From Kuafuiihalomonas sp039024635 (GTDB lineage Bacteria > Myxococcota > Kuafuiibacteriia > Kuafuiibacteriales > Kuafuiibacteriaceae): a DNA stretch of 64,000 nucleotides. The notes beneath the pieces were generated by a model, which was not told the DNA's origin, made no database searches, and was given only the letters and a program-made list of their open reading frames with translations. This document shows positions 25,855 through 34,732 of this stretch, one piece after another. The stretch spans positions 5,594 through 69,593 of the forward strand of contig JBCCQA010000030.1 of assembly GCA_039024635.1 (NCBI GenBank), read 5' to 3'. The translations under genes and the position numbers were made by a program. Within the stretch, counting starts at the first letter, position 1. Each line of letters opens with the position of its first letter.

Positions 25855-26640
25855 TCAGTCGGGTCGCTCATTCAGTCGCTTGGAGACGCTCGCCGCCAAG
25901 GTCCGGGGCACTAGGCGGCCCGACCAGGCCATTATCCGATTGGTCAGACCATGGATGGCACTCACCTTGCGGGCCCGCATGGCGCGGTAGGCGTCGGCCG
26001 CCACCGCTTCCGAACTGGCCACCCGCCCCGACTCGAACAGACGCGAGACGTCGTTACCCGCGGTCTGGGCGAAGTCCGAGGCCGTCGCGCCCGGACAGTG
26101 TACCGTGACCGATACGCTGCTTCCCTGAAGCTCCAGGGCGAGCCCTTCGGAGAAGGATTGAACAAAGGCCTTGCTCGCGTAGTAGGTCGACATCAGAGGC
26201 CCGGCCTGAAAGCCCGCCACCGAGCCGATGTTGAGGATGTAGCCTCTTCCCCGAGCCCGAAGACGGGGCAGGAAGCGATGACTCAGCTCCACCAGGGCCC
26301 GGATGTTCAAGTCCACCATCTCCAGTTCTCGCTCAAGCGGGAGCTCCCAGAACAATCCGTTGCTCCCGAAACCCGCGTTGTTGACCAAGGCTTCGATCTC
26401 GACGTCCGCCATCGCTCTTACCACGCGAGCCGGAGCCTCGCGCTCGGTCAGATCATGGACAAGGACGCGTGTTCGAGGGGCGCCGATGGCGCCAAGCTCA
26501 GAGGCCAAAGAATGCAGTTTATCTTGCGAACGTGCTACGAGGGCAACGGGATGGCGATCCCTCGCGAAGCACTGAGCCAGGGCTCGACCGATTCCACTGG
26601 ACGCTCCGGTGACCACTGCCCAAGCTCTGTCCTCACTCAT
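25855..26640 (-). CDS. Short-chain dehydrogenase/reductase
   Basis: A 261-residue classical SDR. The cofactor motif is TGASSGIGRAL, followed by the NNAG motif in ALVNNAGFG, catalytic Ser in NIGSVAGF, and YYASK with catalytic Tyr and Lys. The Arg in VALVARSQDKL after the second strand favours NADP(H). It oxidises or reduces an alcohol or ketone; the C-terminal layout resembles DltE/YqjQ-like short-chain reductases, substrate unknown. The start ATG at 26640 is used; the frame continues upstream into the divergent glycosylase region without support. It diverges from the AlkA-like gene with 31 bp between their starts. Confidence 0.9.
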   Translation of the reverse strand: MSEDRAWAVVTGASSGIGRALAQCFARDRHPVALVARSQDKLHSLASELGAIGAPRTRVLVHDLTEREAPARVVRAMADVEIEALVNNAGFGSNGLFWELPLERELEMVDLNIRALVELSHRFLPRLRARGRGYILNIGSVAGFQAGPLMSTYYASKAFVQSFSEGLALELQGSSVSVTVHCPGATASDFAQTAGNDVSRLFESGRVASSEAVAADAYRAMRARKVSAIHGLTNRIMAWSGRLVPRTLAASVSKRLNERPD

Positions 26641-26671
26641 GCCGGCGAGCAGTAGCACGAAGGGCCGAGAC

Positions 26672-27319
26672 ATGGAGTGGTTCGACGCCCAGGCGCCGGA
26701 CGACCGATGGCGAGAGGCGGAGCTAGCGCTGGGGCGAGACCAAATCCTCCGGCCTTTCGTACGCCGCGCCGGGCCCTGCACCCTCCAACCGCGGCGAGAC
26801 TACTTTCAGGTCCTCGTGCTCAGCATCTTCAATCAGCAGCTTGCAACCAAGACGGCCGCGACCCTCCATCGCCGGTTCAGAAAGCTGTTTCCCCGGGGCC
26901 GGCCCACGCCGGCTCGGGTCCTGGCCGTCCTCGACGAGGTCGACGAGGCCCACTTGGCCTGGTGCGGACTGAGCCGTCAAAAGCGGGGCTACGTCCGAGA
27001 CCTGGCCGAGCACTTCCTCGACGGCCGAATTCCCACCCGCCGCTTCAAGCGGCTCCCGGACGAGAGCATCATCGAGGCTTTGACCTCCGTGAAGGGCGTC
27101 GGCGTGTGGACGGCCCAGATGTTCCTGCTCTTTGCGCTCAACCGCCCCGACGTGTGGCCCGTTCTCGACCTCGGACTTCAGGAGGGTGCACGTCAGGCCT
27201 TCGGTCTTCGCCAGCGACCGAAACCGAAGGAGCTGGAAGGACTTGGCGGGCGCTTCGCTCCGTGGCGTTCAGTCGCGACCTGGTATCTGTGGCGTGGAAA
27301 GAACCGCGGCGGGCAGTAG
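26672..27319 (+). CDS. DNA-3-methyladenine glycosylase II (AlkA-like HhH-GPD)
   Basis: A 215-residue HhH-GPD DNA glycosylase. The helix-hairpin-helix reads LTSVKGVGVWTAQM, and the catalytic Asp lies in PVLDLGL. The first half (FNQQLATKTAATLHRRF) is the typical DNA-binding region of AlkA-type enzymes. It would remove alkylated purines such as 3-methyladenine. The E. coli AlkA N-terminal domain is missing, as in many short bacterial forms. The ATG at 26672 is taken as start; the frame runs to 26609 over the SDR start. It diverges from the SDR gene and is followed 70 bp later by speD. Confidence 0.88.
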   Translation: MEWFDAQAPDDRWREAELALGRDQILRPFVRRAGPCTLQPRRDYFQVLVLSIFNQQLATKTAATLHRRFRKLFPRGRPTPARVLAVLDEVDEAHLAWCGLSRQKRGYVRDLAEHFLDGRIPTRRFKRLPDESIIEALTSVKGVGVWTAQMFLLFALNRPDVWPVLDLGLQEGARQAFGLRQRPKPKELEGLGGRFAPWRSVATWYLWRGKNRGGQ

Positions 27320-27391
27320 CGCTTGTCAAGCCGCAGAGAAGTGCGTATCCCGGCCCGCTCACTCGAGTGGAACAGGGAGAAAGCAGCTAAA

Positions 27392-27805
27392 TTGGATACG
27401 CGCGGGCAACACCTTCTCGCAGAATACTACGGATGTCCGACCGCTCTTCTGGACGACGAGGCGGCCATCGAGGAACTCCTGAACCGAGCCGCCGTCGCCG
27501 CCGGTGCCACCGTCGTCGCCTCGGTATTCCACCGCTTCTCACCCCAAGGCGTGAGCGGCGTCGTCGTAATCGAAGAGTCGCATCTGTCGGTCCACACCTG
27601 GCCCGAAGGCGGATACGCGGCGGTCGACTTCTACACCTGCGGCGACTGCTCCCCCGGCAAGGCCCACGAGGTTCTGGCCCAGACCTTGTCTCCGGAGCGT
27701 TCCGAGCTGCTCGTGGTCGAGCGGGGCCTCGGACCAGGTCGTTCGATCGGCATCGCCGAACATCGCCACACGCCGCAGCTCGCTCAGGCATCCAACGAGG
27801 GCTGA
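27392..27805 (+). CDS. speD: S-adenosylmethionine decarboxylase proenzyme
   Basis: A 137-residue class I bacterial SpeD. The self-cleavage site ESHLSVHTWPE makes a pyruvoyl group from Ser63 (counted from TTG 27392), with His68 and Cys83 in CGDC as processing and catalytic residues. It makes decarboxylated SAM, the aminopropyl donor for spermidine. The TTG at 27392 begins at the conserved start GQHLL and has AGGGAGA about 11 nt upstream; an upstream TTG at 27323 would add 23 residues with no homology. speE follows after 3 bp and uses the product, so this is a two-gene spermidine operon. Confidence 0.95.
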   Translation: MDTRGQHLLAEYYGCPTALLDDEAAIEELLNRAAVAAGATVVASVFHRFSPQGVSGVVVIEESHLSVHTWPEGGYAAVDFYTCGDCSPGKAHEVLAQTLSPERSELLVVERGLGPGRSIGIAEHRHTPQLAQASNEG

Positions 27806-27808
27806 GTC

Positions 27809-28651
27809 GTGGGCAACTGGTACGAAGAGACCTTCGACGGCCAGGTCCGCTTCGGGCTCAAGGTGCGTCGCACCCTTCACTCCAACCGGAGCAAGTTCCA
27901 GCGGGTCGAGCTGCTGGAGACCGAGTTCTTTGGCAAGGCCCTCGTCCTCGACGGCCTCTTCATGACCAGCGAGAAGGACGAATTCTTCTACCACGAGATG
28001 ATCGTTCATCCCGCTCTGTGCGCCGTGCGCCGTCGGGCTCGGGTACTGGTCATCGGCGGTGGCGACGGGGGGACGGTGCGAGAGCTAATGCGCTGGCCCG
28101 ACGTCGAGCAGGTGGTCATGGTCGAGATCGACGGAGAGGTCGTCGACGTGTGTCGAGAGCACCTCCCGAGCATCGCGAGCGCCTTCGACGAGCCTCGTCT
28201 CGAGCTGCGGATCGAAGACGGCATCGAATACGTCGCCAAGGTTCCGGCCTGTAGCTTCGACGTCGTGTTGCTCGACGGTTCGGATCCGGTTGGACCGGCC
28301 GAGGGCCTGTTCAACGAGAGCTTCTATGCCGACGTGAAACGTGTCCTGAAGCCCGACGGGATCTTTGGGCTACAGAGCGAGTCACCGGTGCTCCAAACCG
28401 ACGTCTTCCAGGCCGTGCAGAAGACCCTGCGGGTACTCTTCGATGACGTGAAGCCCTACATCGGAAGCGTGCCGCTCTACGGCTCCGCCATGTGGTCCTG
28501 GACCCTGGCCCGGCCGGTGGGCGAGGTCTTCCCCCTCGACACCGAGCCTCTTCATGGTCTGGAGGCTGAACTTCGGTATATGAACCGAGAGCTCTGCAAG
28601 GCAGCCTTCGTGCTTCCTACTTTCGTGCGAAAACTCGCCACCGGCGTTTGA
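27809..28651 (+). CDS. speE: Spermidine synthase
   Basis: A 280-residue aminopropyltransferase. The motif VIGGGDGGTVRELMR binds decarboxylated SAM, the acidic residue in VMVEIDGEVV contacts it, and DVVLLDGSDPVGPAEGL holds the catalytic Asp pair. It transfers an aminopropyl group to putrescine. The GTG start at 27809 lies 3 bp after speD. Length and the N-terminal beta domain (WYEETFDGQVRFGLKV) match bacterial SpeE. The ABC exporter gene follows 47 bp later and seems to have its own start signal, so it may be a separate unit. Confidence 0.96.
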   Translation: MGNWYEETFDGQVRFGLKVRRTLHSNRSKFQRVELLETEFFGKALVLDGLFMTSEKDEFFYHEMIVHPALCAVRRRARVLVIGGGDGGTVRELMRWPDVEQVVMVEIDGEVVDVCREHLPSIASAFDEPRLELRIEDGIEYVAKVPACSFDVVLLDGSDPVGPAEGLFNESFYADVKRVLKPDGIFGLQSESPVLQTDVFQAVQKTLRVLFDDVKPYIGSVPLYGSAMWSWTLARPVGEVFPLDTEPLHGLEAELRYMNRELCKAAFVLPTFVRKLATGV

Positions 28652-28662
28652 GTCGCCCTGGG

Positions 28663-28692
28663 TTCGACTTGGCTCTTCCCGCCGGCTAGGTC
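28663..28692 (+). promoter_or_regulatory. Candidate promoter for the ABC exporter gene
   Basis: TTCGAC (28663-28668) and TAGGTC (28687-28692) are 18 bp apart, and the -10 ends 6 nt before the GTG at 28699. Transcription would begin at the start codon. Confidence 0.35.
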
Positions 28693-28698
28693 CCAAGG

Positions 28699-30471
28699 GT
28701 GGCGTCTCGCCCCCTGAAGACCCTCCTCCCGTACTTGTGGCCCAAAGGAGAGTGGGGCCTCCGATTCCGGGTCATCATGTCCTTGGCCTCCATCCTCGCC
28801 GCCAAGGGGCTGAACGTCTGGGTGCCCATCTTTTACAAGGGTGCAGTCGACGCCCTGGGGAGGAGCGAAGGCGCCGCGCTCAGCATCCCTGTCGGCCTCA
28901 TCCTAGCCTACGGGCTGGCCCGCTTCGGCTCCATGCTCTTCAACCAAGTCAGAGACGCCGTCTTCGAGCGGGTCGGCCAGCGCGCCGTCCGACAGGCCGC
29001 GCTCAGCGTCTTCCGGCATTTACACGGCTTGAGCCTCAAGTTTCATCTACAGCGTCAGACGGGCGGCATGGCCCGAGACGTCGAACGAGGTACGAGTGCC
29101 ATCTCCAGCCTTCTCGGAATCGCACTCTTCAACATCATTCCGACTTTGCTCGAGCTGGTCCTCATCCTCTTCGTACTCCTCGGTCGCTTCGAAGCGGTGT
29201 TCGCGCTCGTCACTGGTCTGACCGTCGTCACTTACGTGGCCTTCACCATCGTGACGACGGAGTGGCGCATCAGGTTTCGCCGTCGCATGAACGAGGCCGA
29301 CAGCGAGGCCAACACCCGGGCCATCGACAGCCTGATCAACTACGAGACGGTGAAGTACTTCGGGAACGAGAGTCTCGAAGCTCGGAACTACGACGAGTCC
29401 CTCGAGCGCTACGAGAAGGCCGCCATCCAGAGTCAGTCCAGTCTCGCCGCCCTCAACTCGGGTCAAGCGCTCATCCTTGGAGGTGGGCTCACGCTTCTGA
29501 TGTACCTGGCTGCGCGAGGCATCGTGGATCAGCGACTGACGGTCGGTGATTTCGTCCTCGTCAACACCTACCTCATTCAGCTCGCCTCGCCTTTGAACCT
29601 GTTTGGATGGGTTTATCGCAGCGTGAAACAGTCCCTGGTCAACATGGAGCGCATGTTCGCTCTTCTCGACGTGGCGCCCGACGTCGTGGATCGGCTGGGC
29701 GCTCAGAGCTTGGGTCCGGGCCCTCGGGCCGTGGTCTTCGAAGATGTGCGGTTCGGCTACGAGCCAGAGCGTCCGGTGCTCAGGGGTGTCGACTTCGAGA
29801 TTCCGGCCGGACAGCGGGTGGCGCTGGTGGGGCCGTCGGGTTCGGGCAAGTCGACCATCGCCCGCCTGCTCTTTCGCTTCTACGACGTCGACGAAGGTCG
29901 AATCACGGTGGACGGACAGGACCTGAGGGACCTCAGCGGGGCCAGCCTGCGGCGCGCCGTCGGCATCGTCCCTCAGGACACCGTGCTCTTCAACGACAGC
30001 ATCGGCTACAATCTACGGTACGCACGTGCCACCGCGAGCGACGATGAGGTCCAAGAAGCCGCGCGAAAGGCCAGGATTCACGACTTCATCAGCGCCACCC
30101 CCAAGGGCTACGATACGCTCGTTGGCGAACGCGGGCTCAAGCTGTCCGGAGGAGAGAAGCAGCGGGTCGCGATCGCGCGCGTCTTCTTGAAGGAGCCCTC
30201 CATCCTCATCCTCGACGAGGCGACCTCGGCTTTAGACTCGGCGACCGAGCGCGAGATTCAGGCCGAGATGTGGGCAGCCAGCGAGGGGCGAACGACCCTC
30301 ATCATTGCCCACCGCCTGTCGACTATCGTCGATGCCGACACCATCCTGGTCATGGACGGGGGTCGAATCGTGGAGCGGGGAGGCCACGATGATCTCTTGG
30401 CCTCGGGAGGCCGCTACGCCGAGATGTGGTCCAAGCAGCTCTCCGAATCCGAGGTCCTCAGGACAGGTTGA
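28699..30471 (+). CDS. Atm1-like ABC transporter (fused permease and ATPase)
   Basis: A 590-residue half-transporter. Six membrane helices (about residues 20-300) precede the ATPase: Walker A GPSGSGKST, signature LSGGEKQRVAIARVFL and Walker B ILILDEATSALD. The N-terminal region, with NVWVPIFYKGAVDAL and LHGLSLKFHLQRQTGG, matches the Atm1/ABCB7 class, which exports glutathione-based sulfur or metal adducts in bacteria such as Novosphingobium and in mitochondria. It works as a homodimer in the inner membrane. It starts with GTG at 28699, 6 nt after a TAGGTC hexamer. Its last 14 bp overlap the convergent MFS gene. Confidence 0.92.
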   Translation: MASRPLKTLLPYLWPKGEWGLRFRVIMSLASILAAKGLNVWVPIFYKGAVDALGRSEGAALSIPVGLILAYGLARFGSMLFNQVRDAVFERVGQRAVRQAALSVFRHLHGLSLKFHLQRQTGGMARDVERGTSAISSLLGIALFNIIPTLLELVLILFVLLGRFEAVFALVTGLTVVTYVAFTIVTTEWRIRFRRRMNEADSEANTRAIDSLINYETVKYFGNESLEARNYDESLERYEKAAIQSQSSLAALNSGQALILGGGLTLLMYLAARGIVDQRLTVGDFVLVNTYLIQLASPLNLFGWVYRSVKQSLVNMERMFALLDVAPDVVDRLGAQSLGPGPRAVVFEDVRFGYEPERPVLRGVDFEIPAGQRVALVGPSGSGKSTIARLLFRFYDVDEGRITVDGQDLRDLSGASLRRAVGIVPQDTVLFNDSIGYNLRYARATASDDEVQEAARKARIHDFISATPKGYDTLVGERGLKLSGGEKQRVAIARVFLKEPSILILDEATSALDSATEREIQAEMWAASEGRTTLIIAHRLSTIVDADTILVMDGGRIVERGGHDDLLASGGRYAEMWSKQLSESEVLRTG

Positions 30472-31681
30472 CCGCCGATTCGGCGGCTGCTTTCAGCCGA
30501 CGGGCTAGACGGGTGGCGGTGAGGCCCACGACCGCGAGCATGGTCAACAGGGCAAAGAACAGGCGATGCCCCGTCGCCCCCGGAAAAGCGTCCAGCAGGG
30601 CCCCTTGGGTGGGGGGTATGAGTACGTCGGGAGTGTAGCCCAGCACCGACACGACGCCGACCGTGGTTCCGGTGAGGGCCATCGGGATCGAGGCCTCTTC
30701 CATCACCGCGTAATAGAGCCCGCGCAAAGCGGAGACGGCTGCGCAAATGACCGCCGCCTGGGCCGCGTAGACCAACAGGCTGTCGGGGGAGAGGGCGGCT
30801 AGGCTCAGCATCCCCAAGCCGAGGAGGGCGAAGCTGCCCTCGATGGAGCGCAAGGCGCCCACCCGGTCTGCGATGAAGCCGGCGCCGATGGCGGCGATGG
30901 GGCGGAGCCAAAGGGCCAGGGCGCTCAAGCGGGCCGCATCGGCTTGGCTCAAGCCATGGCCGTCCACGGCGTAGCCCGCGATGTCGTAGGTCCCCCAGTA
31001 ACCGGCGTAGGCCGTAAAGATGACCACCGCCTGGAGCCAGACGATGGGCATCCGCAGCACCTGCTTCAACTGGCCCTGCTGCAGGCCTCCCGTTTCGGGT
31101 CCACCGGCCTCGTCGGCCGGGAGCGTGGCGAGAACGAACAGGCCGGCCACGAAGCCCATGCCCGCGTAGAGAACGACGACCCCGTCCAAACCGGGCCGGT
31201 CCCCGCCCAGAGCGGCGAAGGTCTCGGCCGCGACGTAGGCGAGGACCGCGGCCACCACGCCTCGACCCCCATCGAGAAGTCCGAAGGCTAGGCCCTGGGC
31301 CTCTGCACCGCCCCAGCTTCGGGTGGCTTTGATGAGCGCCGCCCAGAAGGTAAGGATGGAGGTGACGCCCCAAAGGGCGTAGATGACGAGTAAGAAGCCA
31401 AAGCCTGGGTGGGCCAGGAGACCCAGGCCGACGCCGCCGGTGGCCATGAGCGAGAAGCTCAGCAGTGCCCGGGCCGAGAAGCGGTCGGCCATCCAGCCTC
31501 CGGGGAAGTAGCAAAGCAGGGCGAAGACCCCAAAGAGCGAGCTCAGCAAGCCAAGTTGCAGTTGGGTGATGCCCCAGGTCTCCACGATGGCGGGGGAGAA
31601 CTCTCGGCGGAGAGCGTAGGGGAGGGTGTAGACGCACTCTCCAGCCAGGATGAGGGCAAGGATCGTCGAGGCTCGACGCAA
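30458..31681 (-). CDS. Major facilitator superfamily transporter
   Basis: A 407-residue carrier with about 12 hydrophobic helices. GGWMADRFSARALL is the loop 2-3 MFS motif (G-x3-D-R) and GFIADRVGALR its second-half echo. The start is TTG at 31681, 9 nt after a TAGGGC hexamer. It is divergent from a second MFS gene, with 81 bp between starts. The substrate is unknown; the family resembles nitrate/sugar-type general MFS members. Its C-terminus overlaps the convergent Atm1-like gene by 14 bp. Confidence 0.85.
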   Translation of the reverse strand: MRRASTILALILAGECVYTLPYALRREFSPAIVETWGITQLQLGLLSSLFGVFALLCYFPGGWMADRFSARALLSFSLMATGGVGLGLLAHPGFGFLLVIYALWGVTSILTFWAALIKATRSWGGAEAQGLAFGLLDGGRGVVAAVLAYVAAETFAALGGDRPGLDGVVVLYAGMGFVAGLFVLATLPADEAGGPETGGLQQGQLKQVLRMPIVWLQAVVIFTAYAGYWGTYDIAGYAVDGHGLSQADAARLSALALWLRPIAAIGAGFIADRVGALRSIEGSFALLGLGMLSLAALSPDSLLVYAAQAAVICAAVSALRGLYYAVMEEASIPMALTGTTVGVVSVLGYTPDVLIPPTQGALLDAFPGATGHRLFFALLTMLAVVGLTATRLARRLKAAAESAVNLS

Positions 31682-31727
31682 GACCCCACTGCCCTAACCA
31701 AGCCCGAGCCCCTTGGCCAGCCATCCG

Positions 31728-31756
31728 TTGCCAGCCTCGGCGAGACGTCGTAGCCC
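31728..31756 (+). promoter_or_regulatory. Strong candidate promoter placing the transcript start at the GTG codon
   Basis: TTGCCA (31728-31733) and TAGCCC (31751-31756) are 17 bp apart. The -10 ends 6 nt before the GTG at 31763. The -35 matches consensus at five of six bases. Confidence 0.5.
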
Positions 31757-31762
31757 GCCGGC

Positions 31763-32965
31763 GTGGCGGGGCGCGTCTATTACGGGTGGTGGGTCGTGCT
31801 CTGCTCCATCGTGACCCTCGTTGGCACCTTGCCGGGGCAAACGGTGATCGTCTCGGTCTTCATTCCCGAGCTTCAGCAAAGTCTCGAACTGGGTCCCACC
31901 ACGCTAAGCCTGGCCTACATGACGGCCACCCTAACCGCCTCCTTGCCGATGACGGCGGTGGGTCGTCTTTCGGATCGCTTGGGGCCCCGGCGGGTCACCC
32001 TACTCGTCTCCTTCGCCATGGCGCTCACCTGCTTCGCGATGGGCAGCGTCGCTTCGATCCTCACTATGACCGTGGGCTTCGTGGGCCTTCGCTTCTTCGG
32101 CCAGGCCAGCATGGGCATGCTGAGCGGCCACGCGGTCGCCCTGTGGTTCGAGGCGGGTCTTCGCCGGGTCGAGGCCGTCCGGAGCGCGGCCATGGGCCTG
32201 GCCACCACGGCCCTCCCGCCGCTCGTGCATGGGCTAGTGGCCGACGTAGGATGGCGCTGGGCCTATCCGGCCCTAGGGGCCGCAGTGCTACTCGGGGTCT
32301 TGCCTTTGGTGGCCCTGGTCCAGCGGGACACGCCTGAGTCCATGGGGCTCAGCTTGGAGGGTCGGAAGGGCAGCGAGGCCGCCCTCCTCGAGGGCGCCAC
32401 CCTGCAGGAGGCCATGAGCACCCCGACGTATTGGGTGTTGGCTAGCCTCGGCGTGCTTCACGCCAGCTTTGGCACGGCCCTCCTGTTCCACAACCAGGCC
32501 TTGGCCGCTGCGGCCTCGGTGGATGCCCAGACCGCGGCCTGGGCCCTGAGTGGCTTCGGGGGCGCCTCTTTGGTTGGGACCATGCTGCTTTTTGTCCTCG
32601 GCAACCGGCTCCCCCTTCGCCCATCCTTGATCCTCATTCCCTTCTTTTTATCGACGGCCTGTGTCGGTGTGGCTCTTGCTCGAGGTCCCGCTCTGTACAT
32701 GGCGGCGATGGCCGTCCTGGGGCTTGGGATGGCGCTCGTGCAGGCCAGCCTGACACCGGCCATTGCCCTCGCCTTCGGCCGGCGGCATCATGGCAGCATT
32801 CGGGGCTCGGTCATGACTGCGTTGGTGGCGGGGACCGCGCTTGGGCCGGTCCTGTTGGGCCTGAGCCTCGACCTCAGCGGCAGCTTCTCCACCCTCCTGC
32901 TCGGCATCCCGGTGCTCGCCCTCACTCTGGGGGTGGCGGTCTCGAGGGTGCGGCTCACAGGTTGA
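31763..32965 (+). CDS. Major facilitator superfamily transporter
   Basis: A 400-residue carrier beginning YYGWWVVL, typical of the oxalate/formate antiporter-like and monocarboxylate-like MFS branch. It has about 12 helices; VGRLSDRLGPRRVT is the conserved loop 2-3 motif. Such carriers move organic anions, but no substrate is evident. It starts with GTG at 31763 and its promoter-like sequence sits directly before the codon. It diverges from the other MFS gene. The acyl-AMP ligase begins 31 bp after its stop, so co-transcription is possible. Confidence 0.86.
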   Translation: MAGRVYYGWWVVLCSIVTLVGTLPGQTVIVSVFIPELQQSLELGPTTLSLAYMTATLTASLPMTAVGRLSDRLGPRRVTLLVSFAMALTCFAMGSVASILTMTVGFVGLRFFGQASMGMLSGHAVALWFEAGLRRVEAVRSAAMGLATTALPPLVHGLVADVGWRWAYPALGAAVLLGVLPLVALVQRDTPESMGLSLEGRKGSEAALLEGATLQEAMSTPTYWVLASLGVLHASFGTALLFHNQALAAAASVDAQTAAWALSGFGGASLVGTMLLFVLGNRLPLRPSLILIPFFLSTACVGVALARGPALYMAAMAVLGLGMALVQASLTPAIALAFGRRHHGSIRGSVMTALVAGTALGPVLLGLSLDLSGSFSTLLLGIPVLALTLGVAVSRVRLTG

Positions 32966-32996
32966 CTTTCGGCGCAGCGCGTAAAAACCACGCGCG

Positions 32997-34625
32997 ATGG
33001 CGGCGAAAGCTCAGACCCTCATCGACGGCCTCCGTGATCCGCTGCGGCCCGAGCACCGCATCGGCTACTTGACCGGGCCCGACCCGGTCTTCACGAGCTA
33101 CGCGGAGCTTCATGACCGAGCCCAGCGAGTCCTGGGTCTGCTTCAGGATCGGGGCGTAGGTCCCGGGCGCTTCGTCGTCCTGGTCAGCGCGGACATCCAG
33201 GCTTTCTTGGAGCTGTTCTGGGGCTGTCTCCTCGGCGGCGCGGTGCCGGTGCCGGTGAGCGCGGGCGGGACCGACGAGCACCTCCTCAAGATCCAGCGCG
33301 TCCTCGGACTCTTCGATGATCCCTTGCTTCTCATCGAAGCTGATGGCCGGGACCGACTGGCCGCTTGGTCCGAAGTCCCCATGCCCAAGGTGCTGACCCT
33401 GGACGAGGTTCGGAGCGCTGCTGCCGGCGGGGTCGAGGGTCGCCTTCATGACGTGAAGCCGGACGACCTCGCGTACGTGCAGTTCAGCTCGGGCTCTACG
33501 CGCGCGCCCAAGGGGATTCAGCTCACCCACCGAAACTTGGTCGCCAACACCGACGGCATCATCCAGGCCATCCAGCTCGAGCCCGAAGACCGGCCCCACG
33601 CCTGGATGCCCCTCACCCACGACATGGGTCTCATCGGCGGTCACCTCACACCCTTCATGCGAGGGACCAACCACACCCTGATCCCGACCGAGCGCTTCGT
33701 TCGGCGCCCATTGACCTGGATGCAGGAGGCGGCCACTCACGGCGTGACCGTCACGAGTGGGCCGAACTTCGCCTACCAGCACACCCTCCGGGTCTACAAG
33801 CCCGAGCGATTCGAAGGCTTGGACCTGTCGCCCGTCCGGGTCATCTTCAATGGGGCCGAGCCCATTTCCTACGAACTGGTGAAACGCTTTCTGAATACTT
33901 TCGAGACCCACGGGCTTCGTCCAGCCTCCATGTTTCCGGTCTACGGCCTGGCCGAGGCCAGCCTGGCCGTTTCCATGCCGCCGCTGTTGTCCGGCCTTCG
34001 TCGGACGGTGGTCGATCGGCGCAAGCTCGGCCTGGGGGACACGGTTCGGGCGCCCGAACGCCCCGAAGACGGCCTCGATCTGGTGCCCTTGGGAAAGGCC
34101 ATTCCCCACTGCGAGTTCCGAATAGGCGACGGCGCCCCCGACGACACGGTGGGGCCGATTTGGATCCGCGGCGACAACGTGACCCGTCGGGTGCGCACGG
34201 AGGATGGAGACTTGGATCCTCTCGTCGACGGTTGGTACGAGACCGGTGACTTGGGCTTCGTCTCGGGAGGGGACCTTCACGTCGCCGGTCGGGTGAAAGA
34301 GATGGCCATCGTCAACGGCCAGAACGTCTACCCCCACGACGTCGAGGCGGTGGCGAGCCAGGTCGACGGGATCGAGCTCGGAAAGGTCATCGCGGCGGGG
34401 GTCAGGGATCCCGGCTCGGGAAGGGAGGTGCTGGCGCTCTTCGTCCTGTGGCGTAAGGACGATGAAGAATTCACCGGCCTCGCGCAGCGGCTGCGTGAGC
34501 ACGTCACTCGTCAGACGGGCGTCGCGCCTTCGGTGATTCATCCGGTGTCGAAAATTCCCAAGACGACGAGCGGCAAGCTGCAGCGCGTTCGAGTCGCACA
34601 GAGCTGGGAGGTCGGTGAGCTCTGA
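32997..34625 (+). CDS. Fatty acyl-AMP ligase (AMP-dependent synthetase)
   Basis: A 542-residue adenylating enzyme. The P-loop reads YVQFSSGSTRAPKGI; further motifs are the adenine-binding VYGLAEASLA, WIRGDNVTRR, and GWYETGDLGF with AGRVKEMAIVNGQN. The absence of a usual CoA-pocket and the 'SSGSTRAPKGI' P-loop put it with fatty acyl-AMP ligases, which activate fatty acids and hand them to an acyl carrier protein or a PKS/NRPS. The last Lys (KTTSGKLQR) is the adenylation Lys. No carrier protein, PKS or NRPS gene is adjacent, so its acceptor is unknown. Confidence 0.86.
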   Translation: MAAKAQTLIDGLRDPLRPEHRIGYLTGPDPVFTSYAELHDRAQRVLGLLQDRGVGPGRFVVLVSADIQAFLELFWGCLLGGAVPVPVSAGGTDEHLLKIQRVLGLFDDPLLLIEADGRDRLAAWSEVPMPKVLTLDEVRSAAAGGVEGRLHDVKPDDLAYVQFSSGSTRAPKGIQLTHRNLVANTDGIIQAIQLEPEDRPHAWMPLTHDMGLIGGHLTPFMRGTNHTLIPTERFVRRPLTWMQEAATHGVTVTSGPNFAYQHTLRVYKPERFEGLDLSPVRVIFNGAEPISYELVKRFLNTFETHGLRPASMFPVYGLAEASLAVSMPPLLSGLRRTVVDRRKLGLGDTVRAPERPEDGLDLVPLGKAIPHCEFRIGDGAPDDTVGPIWIRGDNVTRRVRTEDGDLDPLVDGWYETGDLGFVSGGDLHVAGRVKEMAIVNGQNVYPHDVEAVASQVDGIELGKVIAAGVRDPGSGREVLALFVLWRKDDEEFTGLAQRLREHVTRQTGVAPSVIHPVSKIPKTTSGKLQRVRVAQSWEVGEL

Positions 34626-34694
34626 GTGCGACAGTGTCCACTTATTGCCCACCAGTGGAAGCCGCCAAAAAAGTGCATCAGGCGTTCATGGGCT

Positions 34695-34724
34695 TTGCGG
34701 ATCACGAAGTGTGACGTCTAGCAT
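34695..34724 (+). promoter_or_regulatory. Candidate promoter for the hybrid kinase gene
   Basis: TTGCGG (34695-34700) and TAGCAT (34719-34724) are 18 bp apart; TAGCAT ends 8 nt before the ATG at 34733. A 6-bp inverted repeat (TCCACT 34637-34642, AGTGGA 34654-34659) lies upstream. Confidence 0.38.
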
Positions 34725-34732
34725 GCGCCACC

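Noticed and set aside
24666..26108. 480-residue plus-strand open frame
   Set aside because: Antisense to the metal permease and overlapping the GroES-like gene in another frame; Arg/Pro/Ser-rich as expected of a shadow.
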